Positions 1-9,195 of a stretch of DNA of 64,000 nucleotides are shown here, piece by piece. The notes beneath the pieces were generated by a model. That model had not been told where the DNA came from. It searched no databases and saw nothing but the letters and a program-made list of their open reading frames with translations. Origin of the DNA: Adhaeribacter swui (lineage in GTDB: Bacteria; Bacteroidota; Bacteroidia; Cytophagales; Hymenobacteraceae); NCBI RefSeq assembly GCF_014217805.1, contig NZ_CP055156.1, positions 2,858,585 to 2,922,584 on the forward strand, read 5' to 3'. The translations under genes and the position numbers were made by a program. Numbering within the stretch: the stretch's first letter is position 1; each line of letters opens with the position of its first letter.

Positions 1-1631
1 GAGTTGGAAGCCGGAATAACATTGTCCATGATTTCTTTTTTACGGGCAATTAATTGTTCGCCTTCTTTATCGGTATAAAAGAATAAACTTTCGGTTTCGT
101 CGTAAAAATTACGGAGGGTATATTTTGTTAACTGATGGGCTTCGTTGAGCCAGGTTTCGTCGAAGGTAATTTCGTATAGCCGGATGAAAGCCTGAATCAA
201 CAATGCATAATCTTCCAGAAAAGCAGGAATGGTGGCTTTTCCGTTTTTATAGTTCCGGAACAGCTTTGACCCGTTTTTCATATTTTGCCGTAAAAAATAA
301 GCGTTCTGTAAAGCTAATTGGCGAAACTTTTCATCCTGAAAAACATAATACGCATCGGCTAAGCCTTTCAGCATTAAAGCATTCCAGGAGGTAAGAATTT
401 TATCATCCAGGCCCGGTCGAACCCGTTTAGAACGGGCTTGCATTATTTTTTCTTTCCAGCCTTTAACCAGCTCTTTTAAAACGGGCAACTCTAACTGGTG
501 TGTAGCGGCAAATGCTTCATCGGTTTGCCGGCGGTGCAGAATGTTTAGGTTGTGTTCCCAGTTTCCTTCCGCCCGAATGTTGTAGTAAGCCGAAAATAAA
601 GGTTCCTCCGCGCCAATAATTTCTTGGAGTTCTTCTTTAGTAAAAACGTAAAACTTGCCTTCTTCCCCTTCGCTATCCGCATCCAGTGAGGAGTAGAATC
701 CATTTTCCGGGCTCATGAGTTCGCGTTCTACAAAAGCAATAGTTTCGTAAACTACTTCTTTATAGAGCGGGTTTTTGGTAACTTGGTAAGCTTCGGAATA
801 TAAACTAATTAGTTGGCCATTGTCGTATAGCATTTTTTCGAAGTGGGGTACCAGCCACTCGCTATCTACCGAATACCGGGCAAAGCCGCCACCAGCCTGG
901 TCGTAAATACCACCAAAAGCCATTTCGCGGAGCGTTAAGTTTACGTGATCCAGGGCAGCCGTATGATTGTCGTATTGATAGTACCGCAGCAAGAACAGGT
1001 AATTTACCGGCATCGGAAATTTAGGCGCTTGCCCCATGCCACCACGTTCTTTTTCGAAACGTAAACTAAAATTAGAGTAAAGCAGCCGGAAGTCCTGATC
1101 GGTAAATTCTGAATTAGCTTGTTGTATGCCGTATTTTTGTAAATCTGAAATGTTTAAGTGTTCGGCAAACTGCTCTGCCGATTGGTCCAGTTCTTCGCGG
1201 TTTTCGGTATACGCTTTGGCAATATTTTGCAGCAATTGCGCCCAGTTTTGCGGTGGAAAATACGTACCCCCGTAAAAAGGTTTTGCTTCAGAATTTAAAA
1301 AAACGTTTAAGGGCCAGCCACCTTGTAAACCCATCGCATGCAGGGCATCCATGTAAATCTGGTCTACATCCGGGCGTTCTTCCCGGTCTACCTTAATACA
1401 AACAAAATGCTCGTTCATCAGCTTTGCAATGCCTTCGTGCTCGAACGATTGATGTTCCATAACGTGGCACCAGTGGCAAGCGGCATAGCCAATGCTTACG
1501 ATAATAGGCTTTTGCTCTTCTTGGGCTTTTTGCAAAGCTTCATCACCCCAGGGGTACCAATCTACCGGATTATAAGCATGTTGTAGCAAATAAGGGCTGG
1601 ATTCGTGTACCAAACGGTTCGCTTTCTTCAT
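1..1631 (-). CDS. Thioredoxin domain-containing protein, DUF255/YyaL family (C-terminus beyond window)
   Basis: Reading the minus strand from the ATG at 1631-1629 gives an open frame to the window edge, about 543 residues. The N-terminus matches the DUF255 (YyaL/SPATA20) family: the [20 protein letters not shown] region, a redox motif CHWCH (Cys52 and Cys55), then [11 protein letters not shown] and GGWPLNVFL. Family members have this thioredoxin-like domain followed by an (alpha/alpha)6 glycosidase-like domain, and usually run to about 670-700 residues, so roughly the last fifth is missing here. The edge sequence ([10 protein letters not shown]) still fits the family. The biochemical function of the family is poorly defined. 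The gene lies 70 bases downstream of the GSCFA gene on the same strand and may be co-transcribed with it. Confidence 0.9.
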   Translation of the reverse strand, partial: MKKANRLVHESSPYLLQHAYNPVDWYPWGDEALQKAQEEQKPIIVSIGYAACHWCHVMEHQSFEHEGIAKLMNEHFVCIKVDREERPDVDQIYMDALHAMGLQGGWPLNVFLNSEAKPFYGGTYFPPQNWAQLLQNIAKAYTENREELDQSAEQFAEHLNISDLQKYGIQQANSEFTDQDFRLLYSNFSLRFEKERGGMGQAPKFPMPVNYLFLLRYYQYDNHTAALDHVNLTLREMAFGGIYDQAGGGFARYSVDSEWLVPHFEKMLYDNGQLISLYSEAYQVTKNPLYKEVVYETIAFVERELMSPENGFYSSLDADSEGEEGKFYVFTKEELQEIIGAEEPLFSAYYNIRAEGNWEHNLNILHRRQTDEAFAATHQLELPVLKELVKGWKEKIMQARSKRVRPGLDDKILTSWNALMLKGLADAYYVFQDEKFRQLALQNAYFLRQNMKNGSKLFRNYKNGKATIPAFLEDYALLIQAFIRLYEITFDETWLNEAHQLTKYTLRNFYDETESLFFYTDKEGEQLIARKKEIMDNVIPASN

Positions 1632-1701
1632 AGTTAGTATCGGTTACATGTGGCAAACCAGCAAACAGCTGCCGGTGATAGGCATACGTAAAAACCTGTT
1701 T

Positions 1702-2688
1702 TTAACCTGCAATTAATTGCTTTTTTACAGCAGAAATCTCACTGCGGCAATCAACTTTGGTATTTAACTCTTCTAGCTGGTTAAGCAATTTTTTTAAAAA
1801 TTGTTGATGATTAACCGATTCCGGATGAAAAGGTTTATGCGCCAGCGCTTGCCTGATTTTGTCCCATTTTTCGGTAAACTGCTGGAAGTCCTGGTCGAAG
1901 TAAGCAGTTTTAAACTTTTCCCAAATATAATCTTCGGCAACTTCCGTCGGATGAATCAGATCGGGTTTGTAAAATCTATAATCACGTAAATCGTCTAAAA
2001 GTAACTCGTAAGCAGGAAAATAGTTAACTTCTGCATAGCGCTCCTGCAATTCCTGACAAGCCACCCGCAAAATAGATTTACTCACGCTATTGCCTTCGAT
2101 GGTTTCTTTGAGGTGCCGAACCGGGCTAACTGTTAAAACAATTCGCGCGTTTGGGTTTACTTGCTGCAGGACAGCGTAAAAACTGTTAAAGGATGCTACT
2201 ATTTGGGAAATTGCTAATAAGCGTTTTTGAAACTGCGATTGCGGTATTTTGTGGCAATTTGCCACCAGTTGGTTGCTGGCCTTATGGATATATCCTACGG
2301 CAGTGCCAAAAGTTAAAACAAGAGTATCCGCTTGTTTTAAAAAGTTATGGCTTTGCGTTATTGCTTGCTGAATACGCATTAACAGTTCAGGGCCCGAAGG
2401 GGCAGCAAAAGAGGAATGAAAATCATAAGCCAACCACAATTCCTCGCGCTGTACTAATTCCCCGGTAAATGTTGGCGGTGACTGTAATGCCGCTTGCAAT
2501 AAAGTAAAAAGCGAAACCGGATTGAAAATGGTGCCAAACGGATTAACCAGCGTGGGAACTTTATAGTGTTGTATTTTCTGGCCCATTACTTCGGCAAAGC
2601 AAGAACCAGCGGTAAAAACCGGTGTATGCAAAGTCAGCCGCCGGTTTTGGGGTGGTATACTGAGTTCGGTACGGAAGCTAAAAGGCAT
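1702..2688 (-). CDS. GSCFA domain-containing protein
   Basis: The product has 328 residues. The defining motif GSCFAE lies near the N-terminus (Ser29), followed by NPFGTIFNPVSL, VLTFGTAVGY and VLTVSPVRHLKETIEGN, and a late DLIHPTEVAEDYIWEKF block. GSCFA proteins are a Bacteroidota/proteobacterial branch of SGNH-like hydrolases: the GSCF Ser is the candidate nucleophile and the late D-x-x-H is the expected Asp/His pair. The substrate is unknown. There is no signal peptide, so it is probably cytoplasmic. The ATG at 2688 is the first good start. A strong terminator lies between it and the ribosomal operon upstream. Confidence 0.88.
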   Translation of the reverse strand: MPFSFRTELSIPPQNRRLTLHTPVFTAGSCFAEVMGQKIQHYKVPTLVNPFGTIFNPVSLFTLLQAALQSPPTFTGELVQREELWLAYDFHSSFAAPSGPELLMRIQQAITQSHNFLKQADTLVLTFGTAVGYIHKASNQLVANCHKIPQSQFQKRLLAISQIVASFNSFYAVLQQVNPNARIVLTVSPVRHLKETIEGNSVSKSILRVACQELQERYAEVNYFPAYELLLDDLRDYRFYKPDLIHPTEVAEDYIWEKFKTAYFDQDFQQFTEKWDKIRQALAHKPFHPESVNHQQFLKKLLNQLEELNTKVDCRSEISAVKKQLIAG

Positions 2689-2792
2689 TTTTTTAAAAAA
2701 TTGTTAATGGGTATTTATTTGAAAAACGCTGGGTTTATAATAAGCCTTTAACGAAGTAATTATAACAAAGCTTATATTATAATTAAAAACAA

Positions 2793-2825
2793 AAAAGTCC
2801 TGCCGGTTTACCCAGCAGGACTTTT
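2793..2825 (-). terminator. Intrinsic terminator of the rpsF-rpsR-rplI operon
   Basis: An 11-bp perfect inverted repeat (AAAAGTCCTGC / GCAGGACTTTT) with an 11-base loop sits 21 bases beyond the rplI stop codon. On the minus strand it is followed by a T-rich run. It separates the ribosomal genes from the GSCFA gene. Confidence 0.85.
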
Positions 2826-2845
2826 ATATCTAAACTTAGTTTAGC

Positions 2846-3289
2846 TTATTCGGCTACCACGTTAAAACGTACGGTATGTTTTACTTCTTTGTGCAGCGCT
2901 ACAGAAGCAGTATACTCACCAGCAGATTTTACTTCCTGGTCGAAAGAGATTTTCTTACGGTCTACTTCAATGCCTTTAGCCCGTAAAGCTTCGGATAATT
3001 GAGTGGTAGTAACCGCACCGAAAATTTTACCGCTTTCACCTACTTTGGCAGGTAATTCAAATACCTGATCGCCAATTTGGTCGGCAATAGCCTGAGCGTC
3101 TAATTTTAATTTTTCCGCTTTGTGAGCGGCCTGACGGATATTTTCGGCTACAATCTTCTTGTTGGTTTTATCGGCCATTACGGCGATACCCTGCGGAATT
3201 AAGTAGTTACGGCCATATCCTGGTTTTACTTCTACTATATCGTTTTTAAAGCCTAAGCCTTTTACGTCGTCTTTTAATATAACTTCCAT
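2846..3289 (-). CDS. rplI: 50S ribosomal protein bL9
   Basis: The product has 147 residues, the usual length for bL9. The N-terminal signature is clear (MEVILKDDVKGLGFKNDIVEVKPGYGRNYLIPQG), followed by the long connecting helix rich in Lys and Ala and a C-terminal domain with KVGESGKIFGAVTT. It is the last gene of a three-gene operon with rpsF and rpsR. The start is set by the ATG at 3289, which is preceded by a full AAGGAGG sequence (3305-3299 on the minus strand, 9 bases before the ATG) that overlaps the rpsR stop codon. Such a strong Shine-Dalgarno sequence is rare in this window. Confidence 0.98.
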   Translation of the reverse strand: MEVILKDDVKGLGFKNDIVEVKPGYGRNYLIPQGIAVMADKTNKKIVAENIRQAAHKAEKLKLDAQAIADQIGDQVFELPAKVGESGKIFGAVTTTQLSEALRAKGIEVDRKKISFDQEVKSAGEYTASVALHKEVKHTVRFNVVAE

Positions 3290-3298
3290 TTCTCTTGG

Positions 3299-3305
3299 CC
3301 TCCTT
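3299..3305 (-). promoter_or_regulatory. Shine-Dalgarno sequence of rplI
   Basis: The minus strand reads AAGGAGG here, with nine bases before the rplI ATG. It overlaps the rpsR stop codon. Most genes in this window have no such sequence, as expected for Bacteroidota. Confidence 0.75.
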
Positions 3306-3555
3306 ATTTTAACGAATCAGTAACGTAAGGTAATATAGCTAAGTGACGGGCACGGGCTACTGCTTGCGCTACCCGACGCTGAAACTTAAGGCTGGTACCG
3401 GTAATACGACGAGGCAATACTTTGCCTTGCTCGTTTACAAATTTTAATAAAAAGTTACCGTCTTTGTAATCGATATACTGAATACCGTTTTTCTTAAAGC
3501 GGCAGTATTTTTTACGGGTATCTTGTTTGTGGATTTTTTCGTTAACTAAACTCAT
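3304..3555 (-). CDS. rpsR: 30S ribosomal protein bS18
   Basis: The product has 83 residues with the bS18 core ([18 protein letters not shown], then [35 protein letters not shown]). bS18 binds bS6 on the platform of the small subunit. In Bacteroidota ribosomes bS18, bS6 and bS21 form the pocket that holds the 3' end of 16S rRNA and hides the anti-Shine-Dalgarno. The start codon overlaps the rpsF stop codon by 4 bases (ATGA), so translation is coupled. An AAGGAG sequence inside the end of rpsF lies 11 bases before the start. Confidence 0.98.
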   Translation of the reverse strand: MSLVNEKIHKQDTRKKYCRFKKNGIQYIDYKDGNFLLKFVNEQGKVLPRRITGTSLKFQRRVAQAVARARHLAILPYVTDSLK

Positions 3556-3932
3556 GATGCTTGGGTCTCCTTCTCTCTTTTAGCAGCTTTCTGCTGATTC
3601 ATTTCTCCGTTACGACGACGCTCGTTGTAAGAAAGAGCGTGTTTGTCTAAAACCGTAGTTAAGAACCGGATTACTTTTTCATCGCGGCGGTAGGCAATTT
3701 CTAACTGGTCTACAATAGTAGATGGTGCACTAAACTCAATCAGAATGTAAAAACCAGTAGATTTTTTCTGAATCGGATAGGCTAATTTACGTAACCCCCA
3801 GTTTTCTTCATGAATAATGTCGGCGCTATTTTCCTTAAGCACCTGTCTGAACTTCTCGACCGTTTCTTGCACCTGCGCTTCGTTCAGCAACGGAGTCAGG
3901 ATAAAGACCGTTTCGTAATTTTTTAATACCAT
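3552..3932 (-). CDS. rpsF: 30S ribosomal protein bS6
   Basis: The product has 126 residues. It starts [16 protein letters not shown] and contains the typical [23 protein letters not shown] and [12 protein letters not shown] blocks, with the charged C-terminal tail expected of bS6. It is the first gene of the operon rpsF-rpsR-rplI. There is no Shine-Dalgarno in its short leader, unlike the two genes after it. A promoter of the Bacteroidota type lies 36-66 bases upstream of the start codon. Confidence 0.98.
   Translation of the reverse strand: MVLKNYETVFILTPLLNEAQVQETVEKFRQVLKENSADIIHEENWGLRKLAYPIQKKSTGFYILIEFSAPSTIVDQLEIAYRRDEKVIRFLTTVLDKHALSYNERRRNGEMNQQKAAKREKETQAS
3567..3572 (-). promoter_or_regulatory. 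Shine-Dalgarno-like sequence of rpsR
   Basis: The minus strand reads AAGGAG within the last codons of rpsF, 11 bases before the rpsR ATG. The same bases encode Lys-Glu in bS6, so chance is possible. The repeated occurrence before rplI makes a regulatory role worth testing. Confidence 0.5.
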
Positions 3933-3967
3933 TTGGCTTAAAATTTTTAAATTTTTAGTTAAGGTTG

Positions 3968-3998
3968 CAAATATAAGAATAAATCTTTTACTAACAAG
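3968..3998 (-). promoter_or_regulatory. Promoter of the rpsF operon (Bacteroidota type)
   Basis: On the minus strand a TTG (3997-3995) and a TATATTTG (3975-3968) are separated by 19 bases. This matches the Bacteroidota primary sigma consensus TTTG-N(17-23)-TAnnTTTG. The predicted RNA start near 3961 leaves a leader of about 30 bases before rpsF. Confidence 0.75.
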
Positions 3999-4661
3999 CA
4001 GATACCTTTATTAAAAACCTGCTGGCTGGCATCGTATATAATAGTATATATTATAGGTATACATAAATGATGAAGCAACACGCAGGATTTTGTTAATTTA
4101 TCTATTATTCGCGTTACCTTTAAATAACCTCTGTAAGAAACTTAGTTAAAGTATTATTTTAAATAGTAGTGGTTACTCAATAGGAGTATATTATCAAGAA
4201 TTTATCTGTTTAACGCGTGTTTAAGCGTTAAAATTTAAACTCTCTTTTAAAAAATGAGTAATACTTAAAAACTCCTGAATCTATATCCTTTTAATTGTAT
4301 AGGTTAGTATTTGTAATTCCTAAAAACGCATACACATACTAAGCTTATAAATAATAGTAACGCTAATTCAATTAAAAGTAGTATTTAAGGTACTAATATA
4401 AATAGTATATAAAGAATGAAGGAGCCTCCGTAAAAGAGCGTAGCAGCATCTATATTAATAAGTATGTTGTTTTTATTTTCGAATGACTCTCCCGTAAATG
4501 GCTGGATATTTTTAAAATTATTCCTTTTATTAATGCATATTTTGTAATTTAAAAATATTCTAAATTAGGTAATCAAATAGTCATTACTAATTGGTATTCA
4601 TGTAATTAAGCAACCTCAAATTAAGCACAGATTAGAAGGTTCAAAAATCTGGATTATTATG
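3999..4661. other. Long AT-rich intergenic region between two divergent promoters
   Basis: About 660 bases lie between the divergent rpsF and act promoters. The stretch is very AT-rich, with no open frame of convincing length or composition. It contains a weak inverted repeat around 4036-4056 (TATAATA / TATTATA) and the small palindrome GGAGCCTCC near 4423. I recognise no RNA gene in it. Confidence 0.5.
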
Positions 4662-4692
4662 TTTGAATAATAGAATTCGCATAGTAGATTTG
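4662..4692 (+). promoter_or_regulatory. Promoter of the act/cox respiratory operon
   Basis: TTTG at 4662-4665, a 19-base spacer and TAGATTTG at 4685-4692 match the Bacteroidota consensus exactly. The actA start codon is 44 bases downstream. No equally good promoter was found inside the following 17 kb. Confidence 0.8.
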
Positions 4693-4736
4693 TGCCCGTA
4701 ATGTAGTTTCACCTTACTAAAAAAGCGATCCTGGCT

Positions 4737-6041
4737 ATGATTAGCTGTAAAATCAAATCAACATATTCGTTCTTTTTATCTCTGTTATTTTTAAGTTTTA
4801 CTGTTTCTACTTCTTTTGCTCAAGGTGAGCAGGCTTCTGTAGCCCAGGACGGCTTAACGGCTGGTACTGCTTCTGGCGATGATGCTGTTGCTGCTGCCGG
4901 TGAAACCCTGTTTAAAAATAATTGTGCCTCTTGCCATGCTATTGGCGAGAAAGTAGTTGGCCCGGCTTTGCAAGATGTGCACAAGCGCCGGAAATTGCCT
5001 TGGCTGATTAGCTGGATTCGGAATTCATCCCAGATGGTGCAGAAAGGGGACAAAGATGCAGTGGCTTTGTTTAATGAGTACGGTAAACAGCAAATGCCAA
5101 GCTTTGCTTTCTCTGACGATCAAATTACCTCCATTCTTAAATACATTGAAAAAGCAAGTGCGGCTCCTGCTGCTTTGCCAGCTGATCCGGCAACCGGTGG
5201 CTCGGCTGTAGCACAAGGTGGTACCGATGGCCCAGGTGGCGGAAATGCGGCTGGTGCATCTGGTAAATACCTGGACTATGTTTTAATTGCCCTTATCGTA
5301 GTGCTTATTGTAATGGTAATTACCTTGTTAATAATCGCTAACATTTTAAGCGGTTATTTAAAAGGTAAAAAAGATCTGGATGGCCGCGATTTAGAAATCG
5401 TAAACCAGCGCTTCGATTTTTCTAAAGTATATAAATCCAGAGCCGTACAAGTAATTGTGGGGTTAATATTTGCGGTAATTGTTTTGGATGCAGTTATCGA
5501 AGAAACCTACGGCGTAGGTATTCAACAAGGCTACCAGCCAACACAGCCAATCGCTTTCTCGCACGCCCTGCACGCTGGTCAGCATGAAATTAACTGTAAC
5601 TATTGCCACACTTCTGTTTACAAAAGCAAAAACGCTAACATTCCTTCGGCTAATATCTGTATGAATTGCCATAGCCAAATCAAGAAGGAGTCACCGGAGA
5701 TTCAAAAAATTTACCGGGCCATTGAAAATAACAAACCTATCGAATGGGTACGGATTCATAACCTGCCGGACTTAGCATACTTTAACCACTCGCAACATAC
5801 CCAGGTAGGTAAAATAGAATGCCAGACCTGCCATGGACCAATTCAAAATATGGATGTGGTTTACCAGTATTCCCCGCTTACTATGGGCTGGTGTATTAAC
5901 TGCCACCGGGAAACACCTTTAAATACCGAAGGAAATAAATACTACGATAACCTGGTAAAACTGCATGATCAGGCTAATAAAGGAGCGGCATTCACTGTGT
6001 CATCAAATGGTGGTACAGAGTGTTCTAAATGCCATTATTAA
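4737..6041 (+). CDS. actA: Alternative Complex III subunit ActA, multiheme cytochrome c
   Basis: The product has 434 residues with an N-terminal signal peptide. Six CxxCH heme sites are visible, starting at Cys63, 287, 308, 362, 386 and 429. The first belongs to a separate class I-like cytochrome c domain (about residues 50-140, with a GPALQDV segment). Two hydrophobic segments follow (about 178-204 and 239-260), then a pentaheme domain like the ActA family core. ActA relays electrons from the ActB/ActC quinol oxidation module to downstream cytochromes and sits on the periplasmic face. The extra N-terminal heme domain makes it longer than a pentaheme-only ActA. It is the first gene of the operon. 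Confidence 0.93.
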   Translation: MISCKIKSTYSFFLSLLFLSFTVSTSFAQGEQASVAQDGLTAGTASGDDAVAAAGETLFKNNCASCHAIGEKVVGPALQDVHKRRKLPWLISWIRNSSQMVQKGDKDAVALFNEYGKQQMPSFAFSDDQITSILKYIEKASAAPAALPADPATGGSAVAQGGTDGPGGGNAAGASGKYLDYVLIALIVVLIVMVITLLIIANILSGYLKGKKDLDGRDLEIVNQRFDFSKVYKSRAVQVIVGLIFAVIVLDAVIEETYGVGIQQGYQPTQPIAFSHALHAGQHEINCNYCHTSVYKSKNANIPSANICMNCHSQIKKESPEIQKIYRAIENNKPIEWVRIHNLPDLAYFNHSQHTQVGKIECQTCHGPIQNMDVVYQYSPLTMGWCINCHRETPLNTEGNKYYDNLVKLHDQANKGAAFTVSSNGGTECSKCHY

Positions 6042-6088
6042 TCTTGATCTGAGTTAAATTAAGAATCTGAGTTTTCTTTATAATATAT

Positions 6089-9000
6089 ATGCAAGAAACA
6101 ATTAAGTACTGGAAAGGGCTGGAAGAGCTCGAAAACACTCCCGAATTCAACAAAACAAAACATAATGAGTTTGCTGAATTCCTTCCGGTAAAAGAAACAA
6201 ATAACGCAGGTGATAAGGAAGTAGCGCCCCGCCGCGATTTCCTGAAATTACTAGGATTTGGTATTGCTGCAACTACGCTTGCTGCTTGCGAAGCGCCGGT
6301 AAGAAAGGCAATACCATACTTAAATAAACCTGAAGAAGTAGATCCAGGTATCGCAAACTGGTATGCTTCTACTTATTTTGTGGGCAGCGATTACAATAGT
6401 GTATTAGTTAAAACCCGTGAGGGTCGGCCCATAAAATTAGAAGGAAACGGCTTGTCACCAGTTACTAAAGGTGGCCTTAGCTCCAGAGCGCAAGCTTCTG
6501 TGTTAAGTTTATACGATAAAAACCGTTTGCAAGCTCCTTTAATCAACGGAAAGTCTGCTACCTGGGAGAAAGTAGATGGTGAAATTACTTCTAAGTTAAG
6601 AGGTGTAAAAGGTAAAGTTGCGCTTATATCCAATACCATAATAAGTCCTACAACCAAGCGGGCCATTAATGAATTTGGTGGAAAATTTACTTCTTTTGAA
6701 CATGTAACATACGATCCGAACTCTGCTTCGGGTCTTTTAAAAGCAAACGGAGGTGTAATTCCGGGTTACGATTTCAGCAAAGCCAGAGTAATTGTAAGTG
6801 TTGGCGCTGATTTCCTGGGAACTTGGTTATCGCCGGTTGAATACGCAAAGCAATATATTACTACCCGTAAGGTTAGCAAAACTAATCCGGCTATGTCCCG
6901 GCACTACCAGTTTGAATCTACGCTTTCTCTTACAGGAGCTAACGCTGATATACGGGTGCCGGTAAAACCATCAGAACAAGCCTTAGTTGTTGCTGCCCTA
7001 TATAATAAAATTGCAGCTCAGCCAATTAATGCACCTGCCTACAATAACGCTAGGTTAGATGCTGCCGCAAAAGAGTTATTAGCTAACAAAGGTGCTGCAT
7101 TGGTAGTAGCTGGTTCAAATGATCCAGCAGTACAAATGTTGGTAACTGAAATTAACCGGGCACTCGGAGCTGAAGGTACTACTATAGATACAACTCCTTC
7201 CCTGGTACGCCAAGGCGATGATGCCAACATGATCCGGATAATCAATGAAATGAATGCCGGAACGGTAGGAGCCGTTATATTCTACGGAGCTAATCCGGTA
7301 TATGATCATCCGCAAGCCGAAAAAGTAATTAGCGGTCTAGAAAAAGTGCCATTTAGCATTGCCTTAACCGACCGGATGGATGAAACGGTGGCGCGTGTTG
7401 CTTATGTTTGTCCGGATCATAATTACCTGGAATCATGGAATGATTATGAGCCAAAACGCGGACAATTTAGCTTCTCTCAACCTGCTATTTCCCCTTTATT
7501 CCAAACCCGTCAGGCACAGGAAAGCCTGCTAAAATGGTCTGGTAATAATACTTCTTACTACGATTACTTACAAAATAACTGGCGAGGTGTATTAGGATCG
7601 CAAGCTGCCTGGGATAAAGCCATCCATGATGGAGTTTATTCAGGTACTGGAGTTTCTAGTTTCAATACTGCCAAAACAACTGCACCCGCTATGACCTTAG
7701 CGGCGGCAGCAGTAGCTATAAATAAGGCAGCTAGTGCCGCTGGTAAAGGCATTGAAGCTGTAATTTATGAGAAAGTAAATATTGGGCCTGGTTACGAAGC
7801 AAATAACCCTTGGTTACAAGAAACTTCTGACCCAATTACCAAAGCAACCTGGGATAATTATGTTACACTACCACGGGCCATTGCCGTGGAAATGGGAGTA
7901 GAGCAAAATGATATACTTAGTGTAAGTGCTAACGGGGTAACTGTTGAGTTGCCAGCGCTTATTCAACCAGGTCAGGCAAAAGGATCAGTAGGTATTGCCA
8001 CCGGTTACGGCCGTACGCATACAGGTCCGGCAGCTAACGGAGTAGGAGCAAATGCTTATAAACTGATTTCTGTTGTTAATAATGGGTTAGTTTATGGTAA
8101 TACCGTAACTCTAAAGAAAACAGGAGCTCAAAAACCAATTGCACAAACCCAAACCCACCATACCATTATGGATCGGTTGGTTGTGCAAGAATCTACTTTA
8201 GATAAATATAAGAAAGATCCGAAAAGTGTAACGGAGTATGTAAAGATAGCCACACCAGAAGGCGCTCAAACTCCGGCAAAGGTTTCTTTGTGGCAAGATT
8301 ACGAATATAAGAATCACCATTGGGGTATGGTCATCGACTTGAACTCTTGTATTGGTTGTTCTTCTTGCTCTGTAGCCTGCCAGGTAGAAAACAATGTGGC
8401 CGTAGTGGGCAAGCAAGAGGTGTTGAATCGCCGTGAAATGCAATGGTTGCGGATTGACCGGTATTACAGCAGTGATGCGCATAAGTCGGATGAAGGTAAA
8501 GGTACTGTGGAGAAATACCATGCTATGGAAGAGCCTTCAGAAAATCCGTCGGTTATTTTCCAACCTATGTTGTGCCAGCATTGTAATCATGCTCCTTGCG
8601 AAACCGTATGTCCGGTTGCAGCTACCATGCACAGCACAGAAGGTTTAAACCAAATGGTTTATAACCGTTGCGTAGGTACCCGTTATTGCGCCAATAACTG
8701 CCCGTATAAAGTACGCCGTTTTAACTGGTTTGCTTATTACGACAACGAAAAATTTGCTGAACCAAATCCGCAAATGAATTCAGATTTAGGCCGGATGGTC
8801 TTAAATCCGGATGTTACTGTTCGAGCCAGAGGGGTAATGGAGAAATGTAGCTTCTGCGTGCAACGGATTCAATTAGGTAAATTAGAAGCTAAAAAACAAA
8901 ATCGCCGGCCGAAAGATGGTGAAATAGTTACAGCCTGCGCTCAGTCTTGTCCTACAAACGCCATTATATTTGGCGACATGAAAGATCCGGAAAGCCAAAT

Positions 9001-9109
9001 TTCCCAAGTATTACGGGAACAACAAGGTGAAAGAGCGTTCCATGTGTTGGAAGAAATTAATACACAGCCAAACGTTACCTATTTAACGAAGATTAGAAAT
9101 CTGGCTTAA
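6089..9109 (+). CDS. actB: Alternative Complex III subunit ActB, iron-sulfur protein with molybdopterin-oxidoreductase-like domain
   Basis: The product has 1006 residues. A twin-arginine-type signal (PRRDFLKLLGFGIAA, followed by LAAC) is near residue 50. The first two-thirds resembles a molybdopterin oxidoreductase; in characterised ACIII this part carries no cofactor. The C-terminal third is ferredoxin-like with four Cys clusters, at about residues 754 (CIGCSSCSVAC), 829 (CQHCNHAPCETVCP), 860 (CVGTRYCANNCP) and 920-965 (CSFC, then CAQSCP). This agrees with three [4Fe-4S] and one [3Fe-4S] centres known for ACIII. It passes electrons from the quinol site toward the hemes. Confidence 0.95.
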   Translation: MQETIKYWKGLEELENTPEFNKTKHNEFAEFLPVKETNNAGDKEVAPRRDFLKLLGFGIAATTLAACEAPVRKAIPYLNKPEEVDPGIANWYASTYFVGSDYNSVLVKTREGRPIKLEGNGLSPVTKGGLSSRAQASVLSLYDKNRLQAPLINGKSATWEKVDGEITSKLRGVKGKVALISNTIISPTTKRAINEFGGKFTSFEHVTYDPNSASGLLKANGGVIPGYDFSKARVIVSVGADFLGTWLSPVEYAKQYITTRKVSKTNPAMSRHYQFESTLSLTGANADIRVPVKPSEQALVVAALYNKIAAQPINAPAYNNARLDAAAKELLANKGAALVVAGSNDPAVQMLVTEINRALGAEGTTIDTTPSLVRQGDDANMIRIINEMNAGTVGAVIFYGANPVYDHPQAEKVISGLEKVPFSIALTDRMDETVARVAYVCPDHNYLESWNDYEPKRGQFSFSQPAISPLFQTRQAQESLLKWSGNNTSYYDYLQNNWRGVLGSQAAWDKAIHDGVYSGTGVSSFNTAKTTAPAMTLAAAAVAINKAASAAGKGIEAVIYEKVNIGPGYEANNPWLQETSDPITKATWDNYVTLPRAIAVEMGVEQNDILSVSANGVTVELPALIQPGQAKGSVGIATGYGRTHTGPAANGVGANAYKLISVVNNGLVYGNTVTLKKTGAQKPIAQTQTHHTIMDRLVVQESTLDKYKKDPKSVTEYVKIATPEGAQTPAKVSLWQDYEYKNHHWGMVIDLNSCIGCSSCSVACQVENNVAVVGKQEVLNRREMQWLRIDRYYSSDAHKSDEGKGTVEKYHAMEEPSENPSVIFQPMLCQHCNHAPCETVCPVAATMHSTEGLNQMVYNRCVGTRYCANNCPYKVRRFNWFAYYDNEKFAEPNPQMNSDLGRMVLNPDVTVRARGVMEKCSFCVQRIQLGKLEAKKQNRRPKDGEIVTACAQSCPTNAIIFGDMKDPESQISQVLREQQGERAFHVLEEINTQPNVTYLTKIRNLA

Positions 9110-9195
9110 TTAGGGAAATAGAATTGTAGACAGTGACTGCCAAAGTCCGTACTATTAAAACGGAAGAATTAATCTAAGAAAAATAAAATAAGTAT

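Noticed and set aside
1338-1586. Plus-strand open frame of 82 codons
   Set aside because: It is the complement of the thioredoxin-like domain of the DUF255 gene, which carries the CHWCH motif.
8198-8521. Minus-strand open frame of 107 codons
   Set aside because: It lies opposite the iron-sulfur domain of ActB with its conserved Cys clusters.
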